Origin: Rosistilla carotiformis
GTDB lineage: Bacteria > Planctomycetota > Planctomycetia > Pirellulales > Pirellulaceae
DNA: 64,000 nucleotides
Direction: 5' to 3'
NCBI RefSeq assembly: GCF_007753095.1
Contig: NZ_CP036348.1
Coordinates: 3,224,001 to 3,288,000 of the forward strand
Position 1 is the stretch's first letter, and each line of letters begins with the position of its first letter. A program made the translations under genes and the position numbers. This document shows positions 37,608 to 47,175 of the stretch, in pieces. The notes under the pieces were generated by a model that ran no database searches, was not told where the DNA came from, and saw only the letters and a list, made by a program, of their open reading frames with translations.

Positions 37608-40600
37608 TTATTTTGCGTGCTCGCGAATCGGTACCCCGTTGTCGCTGGAGCCCGATCGGATTCCCGACAGCAGCTCTTTCGGGAACGTCCGCAGATGCAG
37701 GTCGCGTTGCGGGAAGGAGATCTCGATCCCGGCGGCATTAAATTCGTTGTGGATGTTGGTGTGCAGTTCGTGAATCGTCGACAAGCGATTGTCCAACGAC
37801 GACAAATAACAACGAATCACCAGATCCAATGTGCTGTCCCCAAAGCCCTCGAACGTGATCACAGGACATGGATCTTTGGAGATGTTTCGGTGATCGTCGC
37901 AGATCCGCCGCAACACCTCACACGCGTGTTCGGTGTTGGTGCCATACGCGACCCCGACGTTCACGACCAGGCGATTTGTCGTATCCGAAAGGGTCCAGTT
38001 GACCAACCGGCCCGTGATCAGATCTTTGTTCGGAATGATCAATTCTTGACGGTCCCAGTTGATCACGGTTGTCGCCCGCATGCGAATCTTGGAAACCGCG
38101 CCGGTGGTGCCATCGATCGTCACCACGTCACCGACCCGCAGCGGTTGTTCAAACAGCAGGATGATGCCGCTGATAAAGTTCGCAAAGATCTCCTGCAAAC
38201 CAAACCCAAGGCCGACACCAAGGGCCGCCACAAGCCATTGGATGCTCTCCCAACGGATACCGACCGAACGCGCCGCGAGCATGATACCCGCGATCAGCAT
38301 CACGTAACTGCTGAGTGTTTTGATCGCATAGCGGGCCGCGTTATCCAGCGGCAGCCGTTGCAGGAGCGTTGTTTCCAACAACCCGGGCAGGTTGCGCACG
38401 GCAATGAATGTCAGCGCGATCAACGGTGCCACGATCACGATATCGCCCAACGTGAACGGATCGCCCGATTCGCCCGACGACGGGATGATCGTAAAACGAT
38501 CCAGGTAATCGACCGCGGGCAGCACGCTGGTCCAGATCCATGCGAAACCAAACAGCCCGGCAACGGTTAGCGACGTCGAGATCAAACGCATCGTCTGCGC
38601 ATTGGCTTCGCGAATGTTCACTTCGGGATGTTCGGTCACTTCGATCGGTGAGCGATCGGCGGATTCCGACGCCGCGGATCGGTCGCGGACCTGTTGGATC
38701 GCCATCGCGCGACGATTCAACATCGCCCAACGACGCATCAGCCCTCCGACCAAGATCAACGCCACCGCAAGCATGAGCGTCTTGTAAAGCTGGTCCGCCA
38801 ATTGATGCGCGCTATAACTGTAACCCGCCAGCGACAACAGCCCCAGCAACAGCGGCGTGCCAAAAAGAGCGTTGTGCCAGACGACGCGTAAGCGGTCGAT
38901 CCAACCATCGCGGTGTTGCAGCAACCACAGCGACGGCGCGCCCGATTGAGGATTCATCACCCCGCGGACAAACCAGGCTGTCTGCAGCATCAGGATAACA
39001 AAGACCAACCGGCCCAGGGAGGTTTCCCAGCGGACATTGCCGCAATGCAAGAGAAGCGACCAGACGAATACGAACGGCAACGCGAGATCCAGAAACCATC
39101 GCAGATGCCTTCGCGATGAGGCGGCCGAGCGTTCGGACCAACCGAAGTGGGCCAAGGCCAGCCCGCCGGGCCGGACGACCTGCCGAATCAATTCCAAAGG
39201 GAAGACAAACATCGCGGCGAACAGTAATCCGTACCCTGTCGCTTCGATGTAGGGTGAATATTTATCGGCATACGCCAAACGCCAGCCAGGAACTGCAAGG
39301 GCCATCGGCATCAGCAGCGAGAGGATCAGCGTGGTGAGGACGGCCGACCAAGTCGGTTTCATGTCGACCGAGGTGCCTCGACTGGCCTCGCTTCCCAAAG
39401 TCTGCAGTCGCCGTCGCAAACGAGGCATGGCGAACAACAGCAGAATCAAACAGATCCCCCAGGCAACCGTCAGCAGCAGGTTTTCGTTGGCTTCTTCCCA
39501 CAACGCATTGGCGACGCCACGCAGGTTGGCCGGATAGACGAGTCCCTGGAACGCACGCCACGCCAGCGGAAAATCTTCCCAACTGAATCGCTCGGCGCTG
39601 CGAAACCACAGCACGTGCCCGTCGATCATCGTGGCGAAGCGGCGGATCGATTGCAGGTAGTCCTGCTGTTCGATCGATTTGCTGAGCAGTAGATTTCGGT
39701 AGTTGTTGGCGTCCCGTTCGATCGGTTCCAAGAAGCGTTCCAAGATCTTGTAATCACTGGAATATTTTTCGTCGCTTGGCAGATGGCTGGAGGTTTGTCG
39801 AGAGATCGATTCGCGGACCAAACCGATTTCCGACAACAAAGCTCGCACCTCGTCCAGTTCATCGTTGGTTTGTGCGAGCCGTCGGCGGAGGCTGGTTTCA
39901 TTGGGCAGCGAGGCGCGTTTCTGCTGCAACATCAGCCCCATCGCACTGCTCAAGCCGGTGTCGTGTTCCAGTTCTTTCTGGACCTGGCTGTTGATCGATT
40001 CGTAGTCCTGTTTCAGCTTCGAAGCTTCCAGCGACAGCTCGGTGATCTCCGCTTCTACATCCGCCTGTCCCTGCACCAAGGGCTGCCATTGCGAAGCAAT
40101 ATCGCGGGTTTCGACCGTCAGTTCGTTGTCGTCCAGCGGCGTCTTCGCAATTTCCGCCTCGAATTCGACGATCCGCCGGCGGACCTTGAGCACGCGATCT
40201 TCGGCAAACCGTTTGGCGATCACCGTCGCCCGTGCTTGCATCCGTTCTTCTTCCAGCTTGGCAAGTTGGATCCGGGCTTCGATCAGCGGACGTTCCATTT
40301 CGAACGTCGTCTTCTCTTGCTGGAGGACGGCGATTTGTTGTTGCAGCAGCGCCGTGGTTGCCATCTGCGACCACTGTTGGGCCTGCGTCGCGAATGGCAA
40401 AGCGTCGGCGTCGGCCGCCGCGGTGGGAGCTTGCAAACGCGAGTTCAATTGATCGCGCATGTCGGAAAGCAGCTTTGGCACCGCGGCCAAACGCTCGGCG
40501 CGAGTCGTCCGCGCCGCTTCCAACTCCTCACGTTTTTGCCGGGCGTCGGCAGCGGCTTGATCGGCCGCCAGCTTGGCCGCCTGAAGTTCATCGGGAGAAC

Positions 40601-41027
40601 CAAAAAATTCTGGATCGGGCTCTCCCCCCTTTTCCGCCTCTTGCAAGGCCCGCTCCGCCGCCAAAATCGCTTCGGGGGCGTTGGAGGCCGCTTGTTTCAA
40701 TGACTGCAGTCGGGTCGCTGCCGCTTCGGCTTCGGTTATCTTCCGCAGCGTGTCGTCGATCTTTGCCAGCAGTTCGGTCCGCGCCTCTTCGTCCAATTCC
40801 GTATTGGCTTCGATTTCAGCCCGCCGCCGCTGGATCGTTTTGGTATCGGGCAAATGCGGTGTTTCGTCCGATGCGGTGAGCGCGACCGCTGGCGGAGAAC
40901 TGGTCGGCGGCGGATCTTGAGCGCTCGCCGACGTGTACCACACGCACAGCAGTAAGATGCTCGCTGGAAAGAGAGGCTGGACTTCCCACCGCGTCCGGCC
41001 AGCGTTTGGCCGGGACGCCCACGTCAT
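37608..41027 (-). CDS. Large mechanosensitive channel of the MscS/KefA (MscK) type
   Basis: A 1139-residue inner-membrane channel that releases solutes on hypo-osmotic shock. After a signal-like helix (LFPASILLLCVWYTSASA) comes a long coiled-coil periplasmic domain of about 450 residues (IQRRRAEIEANTELDEEART, LAKLEEERMQARATV). Around ten predicted membrane helices follow. The C-terminal MscS core begins with LGVGLGFGLQEIFANFISGI (pore helix TM3), then DVVTIDGTTGAVSKIRMRAT and IIPNKDLITGRLVNWTLSD, and ends with the alpha/beta cytoplasmic domain. ATG 41027 has AAGG 6 nt upstream; the frame opens at 41093. It is convergent with the small lipoprotein gene and divergent from oadG. Confidence 0.93.
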   Translation of the reverse strand: MTWASRPNAGRTRWEVQPLFPASILLLCVWYTSASAQDPPPTSSPPAVALTASDETPHLPDTKTIQRRRAEIEANTELDEEARTELLAKIDDTLRKITEAEAAATRLQSLKQAASNAPEAILAAERALQEAEKGGEPDPEFFGSPDELQAAKLAADQAAADARQKREELEAARTTRAERLAAVPKLLSDMRDQLNSRLQAPTAAADADALPFATQAQQWSQMATTALLQQQIAVLQQEKTTFEMERPLIEARIQLAKLEEERMQARATVIAKRFAEDRVLKVRRRIVEFEAEIAKTPLDDNELTVETRDIASQWQPLVQGQADVEAEITELSLEASKLKQDYESINSQVQKELEHDTGLSSAMGLMLQQKRASLPNETSLRRRLAQTNDELDEVRALLSEIGLVRESISRQTSSHLPSDEKYSSDYKILERFLEPIERDANNYRNLLLSKSIEQQDYLQSIRRFATMIDGHVLWFRSAERFSWEDFPLAWRAFQGLVYPANLRGVANALWEEANENLLLTVAWGICLILLLFAMPRLRRRLQTLGSEASRGTSVDMKPTWSAVLTTLILSLLMPMALAVPGWRLAYADKYSPYIEATGYGLLFAAMFVFPLELIRQVVRPGGLALAHFGWSERSAASSRRHLRWFLDLALPFVFVWSLLLHCGNVRWETSLGRLVFVILMLQTAWFVRGVMNPQSGAPSLWLLQHRDGWIDRLRVVWHNALFGTPLLLGLLSLAGYSYSAHQLADQLYKTLMLAVALILVGGLMRRWAMLNRRAMAIQQVRDRSAASESADRSPIEVTEHPEVNIREANAQTMRLISTSLTVAGLFGFAWIWTSVLPAVDYLDRFTIIPSSGESGDPFTLGDIVIVAPLIALTFIAVRNLPGLLETTLLQRLPLDNAARYAIKTLSSYVMLIAGIMLAARSVGIRWESIQWLVAALGVGLGFGLQEIFANFISGIILLFEQPLRVGDVVTIDGTTGAVSKIRMRATTVINWDRQELIIPNKDLITGRLVNWTLSDTTNRLVVNVGVAYGTNTEHACEVLRRICDDHRNISKDPCPVITFEGFGDSTLDLVIRCYLSSLDNRLSTIHELHTNIHNEFNAAGIEISFPQRDLHLRTFPKELLSGIRSGSSDNGVPIREHAK

Positions 41028-41318
41028 TTGATACCTTCGAAAGTTCGACATACCCGCGATGATCCGATAACCGCGCGATCCGCGAAAGGGCACTTCTCCA
41101 TAAGACGACGGTTGGGTGATTCGACGTTGGTACCCGGGGAATCGATTGCGTTTGTGTCACTTGGGCTGGATGGGGACCGCTGGTTCCATGTTTTCGGAAA
41201 AGAATCCGACTTAGGGGGTGAATCCGTGGCCGTGATCCGATATTCTTCCACGCTTGTCTGACAACGGGATCGAATCCTGCCTTCCCTCCCCCGCCTCGAT
41301 TTTTGGAATGGCTCCAAG

Positions 41319-41636
41319 ATGAATGTGTTTGCCGTAACGACCGCCGCCGCGGAATCGACGGTCGCTGCCAACGAATTACCGCAGGCTGCGTCGATCGCGC
41401 TGGCGGGAATGTTGATCGTTGGGTTGGCGTTGGTATTGATCTGCCTGTTCATCACAGCGCTGCCACGAATCTTGGCGGTCGCGGAAAAATTTTGGCCCGA
41501 GGTCGAAGAGCATCACGGCCGGACACATCCGCAATCCGACAGCCATGTTCCCGATGACGATGCGGTTTTGGCCGCGATTGGTTTTGTCTTGCATCAAGAA
41601 TTTCAGCGCCAACTTCAAACCGACAGGCCGTCTTAG
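41319..41636 (+). CDS. oadG: OadG-like gamma subunit of a sodium-pump decarboxylase
   Basis: A 105-residue membrane protein with one hydrophobic helix (ASIALAGMLIVGLALVLICLF) and a charged C-terminal tail with His and acidic residues (EEHHGRTHPQSDSH). This matches the small gamma subunit that assembles alpha and beta subunits of oxaloacetate-type decarboxylases and may bind zinc. The sequence alone is weak; the call rests mainly on its place, 9 bp before oadB. It opens the operon oadG-oadB-oadA. Confidence 0.75.
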   Translation: MNVFAVTTAAAESTVAANELPQAASIALAGMLIVGLALVLICLFITALPRILAVAEKFWPEVEEHHGRTHPQSDSHVPDDDAVLAAIGFVLHQEFQRQLQTDRPS

Positions 41637-41645
41637 AAAAGAACC

Positions 41646-42812
41646 ATGGATATTCTGCTCGATTTTTTAGACACCACCGGGTTCGCGGCGATGTCGGCCG
41701 GGAACGCGATCATGATCCTCGTGGGGATCGTCTTCATCGGCTTGGCGATTGTCAAAGACTACGAACCGCTGCTGTTGGTCCCGATCGGGATGGGGGCGAT
41801 CGTCGGTAACATTCCCGTGATCGAAGGGATGGCGATGGGGGTTTACGACCAGCATCGTTGGATCATGGACAATGGCGTGATCGAGTATCAGCCCGGCAGC
41901 GTGCTTAGCTACCTGTATCTCGGCGTCAGTTTGGGGATCTACCCGCCGCTGATTTTTTTGGGCATCGGCGCGATGACCGATTTTTCCACGATGCTCTCGA
42001 ATCCGAAGCTGACGCTCTTGGGAGCCGCCGCGCAAATCGGCGTCTTCGCTACGTTTTTGGGGGCGGTCTGGCTGGGCTTCTCGCTCTCCGAAGCCGGAGC
42101 GATTGGAATCATCGGTGGTGCCGACGGACCGACTGCGATCTTCCTGGCCGCCAAACTTGCGCCGCACCTTTTGGGGGCGATCGCGATCGCCGCTTATTCG
42201 TACATGGCATTGGTTCCCGTGATCCAACCGCCCGTGATGAAACTGTTGACCACGCGCGAAGAGCGTCTGATCCGGATGAAGCCGCCGCGCAAAGTATCCA
42301 AGCGCGAACGGATGATCTTCCCGATCGCGGCCTTCCTGATCTGCGCTTTGATCGCGCCGGGAGCGATCACGTTGTTGGGGATGCTGTTTTTCGGCAACTT
42401 GTTGAAAGAGAGTCTCGTCACCGAACGCTTGGCCAACACCGCGCGGACCGCCTTTATCGATATCGTCACGATCCTGTTGGGCTTTTCGGTTGGTGCCAGC
42501 ACGCAAGCCGACACGTTCTTGAAACCGCAATCGCTGCTGATCTTCGGTCTCGGGGCGCTATCGTTTGTGATCGCGACGGCCAGCGGCGTGCTGTTTGCCA
42601 AATTGATGAATCTGTTCCTGACCGAAAAGATCAATCCGTTGGTCGGTGCCGCAGGCGTTTCAGCGGTCCCCGATTCGGCGCGCGTCGTGCAGATGGTTGG
42701 CCAACAAGCCGACCCCCACAATTTCCTGTTGATGCACGCGATGGCCCCCAACGTCGCCGGAGTGATCGGTTCGGCGATCGCCGCCGGGGTGCTCTGGTCG
42801 GTGTTGACCTGA
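41646..42812 (+). CDS. oadB: Sodium ion-translocating decarboxylase beta subunit
   Basis: A 388-residue inner-membrane subunit that couples decarboxylation of the carboxybiotin intermediate to sodium export. It has about nine membrane helices. Family signatures are YLGVSLGIYPPLIFLGIGAM, the ion-site segment GAIGIIGGADGPTAIF (acidic Asp in helix region IV), YSYMALVPVIQPPVMKLL and, near the end, HAMAPNVAGVIGSAIAAG. Length and motifs agree with OadB/MmdB/GcdB. It follows oadG by 9 bp, and oadA starts 80 bp downstream. Confidence 0.95.
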   Translation: MDILLDFLDTTGFAAMSAGNAIMILVGIVFIGLAIVKDYEPLLLVPIGMGAIVGNIPVIEGMAMGVYDQHRWIMDNGVIEYQPGSVLSYLYLGVSLGIYPPLIFLGIGAMTDFSTMLSNPKLTLLGAAAQIGVFATFLGAVWLGFSLSEAGAIGIIGGADGPTAIFLAAKLAPHLLGAIAIAAYSYMALVPVIQPPVMKLLTTREERLIRMKPPRKVSKRERMIFPIAAFLICALIAPGAITLLGMLFFGNLLKESLVTERLANTARTAFIDIVTILLGFSVGASTQADTFLKPQSLLIFGLGALSFVIATASGVLFAKLMNLFLTEKINPLVGAAGVSAVPDSARVVQMVGQQADPHNFLLMHAMAPNVAGVIGSAIAAGVLWSVLT

Positions 42813-42892
42813 TCCGGCACCGCGACCGCAACGACAAGCTTTGTCCCAACGAATAAAAAACTAACGAAGACGAAATCAGCAAAGGCGATTCA

Positions 42893-44722
42893 GTGGCGAA
42901 GAAACGAATCCAGTTCATGTGTACGGCGTTCCGCGACGGATTTCAGTCGGTCTATGGCGCGCGCGTCCTCACCCCCGATTTCCTTCCCGCTGTCGAAGCG
43001 GCTCGCGACGCGGGGATCAGCTGGCTGGAAGCTGGCGGCGGGGCCCGCTTCCAATCGTTGTACTTCTACTGCAACGAAGACGCCTTCGACATGATGGATG
43101 CGTTCCGAGGCGCCGCCGGTCCCGATGCCAACTTGCAAACGCTGGCTCGGGGCGTGAACGTCGTCGGCCTCGATTCGCAGTCCAGCGACATCATCGACCT
43201 GCATGCCAAGCTGTTCAAAAAACATGGCATGACGACGATCCGCAACTTCGACGCCCTAAACGATGTCGAGAACCTGATTCACAGCGGCCGCTGCATCACC
43301 GATGCAGGATTAAAGCATCAGGTCTGCGTGACGCTGATGGAATTGCCTCCCGGCTGCACCGGCGCCCACGACGCGGCGTTCTACAGCGACACGCTGCAAA
43401 AAATCTTGGACGCCGACATTCCCTTCGACGCCGTCTGCTTTAAAGACGCTTCGGGAACCGCGGTCCCGTCGAAGGTCTACGAGACGATCGCGGCAGCTCG
43501 CAAGATGCTGCCCGCCGGCACGTTCATCCATTTCCACACGCACGAAACCGCCGGCGTCAGCGTGCTGGCGAACAAAGCGGCAATCGACGCGGGAGCCGAT
43601 GCGATCGACCTGTCGATGGCGCCGTGCTCAGGCGGCACCTGCCAGCCCGATATCCTGGTGATGTGGCACGCGCTGCGTGGCACCGAATACGACCTGGACG
43701 TCGATGTCGAAAAAGTCCGCGCGGCCGAAGAGGTCTTCAAGGACTGCATGAAAGATTATTTCCTGCCTCCCGAAGCGACCGCCGTCGAACCGTTGATCCC
43801 ATGGAGTCCGATGCCCGGCGGCGCGCTGACGGCCAACACCCAGATGTTGCGCGACAACAACATCATGGAGAAATATCCGCAGATCATCGCGGCGATGAGC
43901 GATGTCGTCCGCAAGGGTGGCTACGGAACCTCGGTCACTCCCGTCTCGCAGTTCTATTTTCAGCAAGCCTTCAACAACGTGATGTTTGGCCCATGGAAAA
44001 AGATCGCCGAACCGTACGGTAAAATGGTCCTCGGCTACTTCGGCAAAACGCCTGTTCCGCCCGATGCCGCTATCGTCAAATTAGCCGAAGAACAGCTGAG
44101 CCTTCCCGTGACCACGCGTCCGGTACTAGAACTCAACGACGCCGATCCGTCCAAGGGAATCGCAGCGGCGACCGCCGTATTGCAAGAAGCCGATCTGCCG
44201 GTGACCGACGAAAACATCTTCATCGCGTCGACCTGCAAAGAAAAGGGAGTCCGGTTCCTGCAAGGCAAAGCCGAACTCGGAATCCGGAAGATCGACAAGG
44301 CAGCCGAAGCGGCAACCGCCGCCGCGGCTCCGGCAGCGACGACCAACGGCCCCGCCGAATACAACGTCTCGGTCAACGGCAACGACATCTTCATGGCCTT
44401 TGAAGGGAACATGGTCACCGTCGGCGGCAAGGTCTACCGCGTGGCGATCAAACCCGAATCGGGCGGTTCCGCAACAACCAACTCCGCCGCCAACGGATCC
44501 ACAAGCTCGACCGACATCACGAGCCAGATGCCCGGCAGCGTCTTTAAACAGCTCGTCCAACCGGGCCAAAAGGTTCGCGAAGGGGAATCGATCTTGATCC
44601 TCGAGGCGATGAAGATGGAGATGGAAGTCGCGTCGCCGATCGACGGCACCGTCGCCACTGTCAACGTCCAGGTCGGTGATCAAGTCGCGACCGGCCAAGT
44701 GCTGGCGACGATCACGGCATAA
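42893..44722 (+). CDS. oadA: Biotin-dependent decarboxylase alpha subunit (oxaloacetate decarboxylase type)
   Basis: A 609-residue cytoplasmic carboxyltransferase with its own biotin domain. The barrel opens with FMCTAFRDGFQSVYGARV, where the usual RDAHQS of this family is RDGFQS. It continues with GGGARFQSLYFYCNEDAF, the catalytic Lys in CFKDASG and the metal ligands in HFHTHETAG. The PYC_OADA-like segment and an Ala-rich linker follow. The C-terminal biotin carrier domain has the attachment Lys in LEAMKMEME. The start is GTG 42893 with an AAAGG site. The substrate could be oxaloacetate or another beta-keto acid. The repeat array follows the stop by about 30 bp. Confidence 0.9.
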   Translation: MAKKRIQFMCTAFRDGFQSVYGARVLTPDFLPAVEAARDAGISWLEAGGGARFQSLYFYCNEDAFDMMDAFRGAAGPDANLQTLARGVNVVGLDSQSSDIIDLHAKLFKKHGMTTIRNFDALNDVENLIHSGRCITDAGLKHQVCVTLMELPPGCTGAHDAAFYSDTLQKILDADIPFDAVCFKDASGTAVPSKVYETIAAARKMLPAGTFIHFHTHETAGVSVLANKAAIDAGADAIDLSMAPCSGGTCQPDILVMWHALRGTEYDLDVDVEKVRAAEEVFKDCMKDYFLPPEATAVEPLIPWSPMPGGALTANTQMLRDNNIMEKYPQIIAAMSDVVRKGGYGTSVTPVSQFYFQQAFNNVMFGPWKKIAEPYGKMVLGYFGKTPVPPDAAIVKLAEEQLSLPVTTRPVLELNDADPSKGIAAATAVLQEADLPVTDENIFIASTCKEKGVRFLQGKAELGIRKIDKAAEAATAAAAPAATTNGPAEYNVSVNGNDIFMAFEGNMVTVGGKVYRVAIKPESGGSATTNSAANGSTSSTDITSQMPGSVFKQLVQPGQKVREGESILILEAMKMEMEVASPIDGTVATVNVQVGDQVATGQVLATITA

Positions 44723-44754
44723 CGTTCGGACAATCTGCGTTGATGGAGTCAAGC

Positions 44755-45190
44755 GCTGGAGTCAAGGCTTTAGCCGACGAGCCCCCTCTCTCCCCGCTCA
44801 AAAAATTCGGCTAAAGCCTCTTACTCGAGCGCGGCAATGCGCTGGAGTCAAGGCTTTAGCCGACGAGCCCCCACTCTCCCCGCTCAAAAAATTCGGCTAA
44901 AGCCTCTTACTCGAGCGCGGCAATGCGCTGGAGTCAAGGCTTTAGCCGACGAGCCCCCACTCCGCTCCTCAAAAATTCGGCTAAAGCCTCTTACTCGAGT
45001 GCGGCAATGCGCTGGAGTCGAGGCTTCCGCCGACGAGCCCTCTCTCCCCGCTCAAAAAATTCGGCTAAAGCCTCTTACTCCAGCGCGGCAAAACGGTGGA
45101 GTCGAGTCTTCCGCCGACGAGCCCTCTCTCCACGCTGAAAATTCGGCTAAAGCCTCTTACTCCAGCGCGGGATTCATCGCTTCCGCCGAC
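44755..45190. repeat. Tandem array of five 84-86 bp imperfect palindromes
   Basis: Units start at 44755, 44841, 44927, 45011 and 45095, and a fragment ends near 45190. Each unit has a left arm (gctggagtcaaggctttagc plus cga, at 44755-44777 in unit 1), a C-rich centre and a right arm that is nearly its reverse complement (44807-44830 in unit 1). It can fold into a long hairpin. Units 1-3 are almost identical. Units 4 and 5 have ggcttccgccga in the left arm while the right arm keeps tcggctaaagcc, so their arms no longer match fully. The frames through the array encode only translated repeat. It lies between oadA and the MFS gene. Confidence 0.9.
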
Positions 45191-45334
45191 AAGATCCTCG
45201 ATCTTCGTGAACCTCCATCACTGCGGGGGTGTCCCAGACAGACACCTAAACCCCCGATCGACGCGGCGCGGTAAACGTCGCACAATCGAAAGGAAGTATC
45301 GCCCGCGCCGCCCACCGTTTTGGATCATTAACGT

Positions 45335-46705
45335 ATGGAAGGAAGTCACGACGAATCGGAAGCGATTCGGCAATCGCGCTACGAACGTTTGGTATTGTTT
45401 ATCCTTGCGTCGGTTCAATTCATCACGATCGTCGATTTTATGATCGTCATGCCGTTGGGGCCTCAATTGATGCGGACCCTGCAAATCAATCCGACGCAAT
45501 TTGGCCTGATCGTTTCCTCCTACACCTTCGCCGCTGGAGTTGCTGGGATCATCGCTTCGTCGTTGGCCGATCGGTTTGCGCGGCGGACAACTTTCCTTGT
45601 TCTGTTTGCTGGCTTTCTGCTGGGAACGCTCGCTTGCGGCCTCGCCCCTACCTACGATCTGCTGCTCGTTGCCCGCGTGGTGACGGGAGCGTTCGGCGGT
45701 GTGTTGGGTGGGATTACGATGGCGATCATCGGTGACGTCTTTCCCGAAGAACGCCGCGGCCGCGCTACCGGCACACTGATGACAGGTTTTGCCCTGGCTT
45801 CGGTTGCGGGAGTCCCTTTCGGTTTGGTCTTGGGGACCAACTTCGGATGGCATGTTCCGTTTGTGGTTCTGGCTTTGGGCGGGTTTCCGATTCTCATGTT
45901 GGCGCGGCTGGCCTTGCCGCCGTTGGACGCTCACATTCACGACGTGCAAACCAATCCACTGAAGTCGCTGGTCGAAACGTTTTCGGATCGCAATCACCTG
46001 AATGCGTTTGCATTGATCGTTTCGTTGATGATCGGCAGTTTCACCGTCTTTCCCTATCTGAGCGCCTACCTGGTCAGTAACGTCGGAATGACGGAGAACC
46101 AACTTCCGTTAATCTACATCTGTGGTGGCGCGTTAACGTTGTTGGCAGCGCCAGTTGTCGGACGGTGCGCCGATCGCTATGGCAAGCGACGTGTCTACCG
46201 CATCGTCGCCCCCGCCTCGGCGGTGCTGCTGTTCGTCGTCACCCATCTTCCCGCCACACACGTCGCGGTCGCCGTCGCGATCTTTGGTGCGTTGATGGTC
46301 TGCAATGTGGGACGGATGATCCCGGCGATGGCGATCGTTACCAGCAGCGTCCGGCGGGAACGTCGTGGCGCTTTCCTGAGTGCAAACTCGTCGGTGCAGC
46401 ATGTCGCCAGCGGCATCGGCGCCTACTTGGGCGGAATGATCGTGGTCGAATCGAGCGACGGAAAGTTGGAAAACTTTGGTACGGTGGGGTGGATCGCCGC
46501 CGCGGCGACCCTGTTCACATTGTGGCTTGTCGGTCGCGTTGAAGTCGCTAGCGATATCGATCCGAACGCGGCGCCATCGGCTGCATCGCTGGCGATCGCT
46601 GCCGCCGCCGAAGCTTCGGTCGACGCGGGGGAAGCGTTGGTAGGGCTCAGCGGCGAACATCCCACGCTGACAAAGGACAACTCGATCGTCTCTCCGATCG
46701 ATTGA
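45335..46705 (+). CDS. Major facilitator superfamily transporter
   Basis: A 456-residue inner-membrane transporter with about 12 predicted helices. Signature segments are DFMIVMPLGPQLMRTLQ, the loop 2-3 motif SSLADRFARRTTF (MFS motif A-like), VARVVTGAFGGVLGGITMAI and GDVFPEERRGRATG. The second half begins after a basic loop near residue 215. The ending is a soluble Ala-rich tail of about 45 residues. It resembles the drug:proton/sugar-efflux group, but the substrate cannot be told. It sits after the repeat array and has no clear operon partner. Confidence 0.9.
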   Translation: MEGSHDESEAIRQSRYERLVLFILASVQFITIVDFMIVMPLGPQLMRTLQINPTQFGLIVSSYTFAAGVAGIIASSLADRFARRTTFLVLFAGFLLGTLACGLAPTYDLLLVARVVTGAFGGVLGGITMAIIGDVFPEERRGRATGTLMTGFALASVAGVPFGLVLGTNFGWHVPFVVLALGGFPILMLARLALPPLDAHIHDVQTNPLKSLVETFSDRNHLNAFALIVSLMIGSFTVFPYLSAYLVSNVGMTENQLPLIYICGGALTLLAAPVVGRCADRYGKRRVYRIVAPASAVLLFVVTHLPATHVAVAVAIFGALMVCNVGRMIPAMAIVTSSVRRERRGAFLSANSSVQHVASGIGAYLGGMIVVESSDGKLENFGTVGWIAAAATLFTLWLVGRVEVASDIDPNAAPSAASLAIAAAAEASVDAGEALVGLSGEHPTLTKDNSIVSPID

Positions 46706-47175
46706 GTCGTATCGACGCGCCTCCACTGCACGTTGCTTTCTGATTCCTCCGCGCCATCGATGACAGCGTGAAGTCTCTTCGCAGGTAGAGAACATCCACT
46801 TCCCGACGTGCGGGCATCTATTTTTCGAATGTTCACTTTGCGAGCAAGAACGTCAGATGAACGTGCCGTTGATGTGAGACGCGATGCGCGGAGGTTGTCG
46901 TTGTTGCGGTGAGACGTTTGTAACACAAGCATATGTTCTCCACATAAAAACTTGAAATTCAAATCGGCGAACCGGGAGGATGACGGTGGAATGCTGTCAT
47001 GCGGATGTGTGACCAAACAAAAAAACATAAAAATCGCGATCTTAGCCACGTGACGTCTTGACGCTCGTGTGGTAGGTTGCGGTCGCCAAGGCGGGTGGTG
47101 TGTCGGGATTCAATTGCATTCGTGTTTGAATCCATGTTGGTTCGACATTCGAAATTCAATGCAGGGAGGGGCGCG
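46706..47175. other. intergenic region before the third DUF1559 gene
   Basis: About 470 bp lie between the MFS stop and the next ATG. It contains an AT-rich segment (around 46925-47045) that could hold the promoter of the DUF1559 gene. No gene or RNA is recognised. Confidence 0.45.

Noticed and set aside
44755-45190. CRISPR array
   Set aside because: The units are contiguous with no unique spacers, the repeat is 84-86 bp, and no cas gene is present.
44837-45274. Open frame encoding a repeated peptide over the palindromic array
   Set aside because: The repeated peptide is a by-product of the 84-86 bp DNA repeat; unit lengths are not all multiples of three, and there is no start signal or domain.
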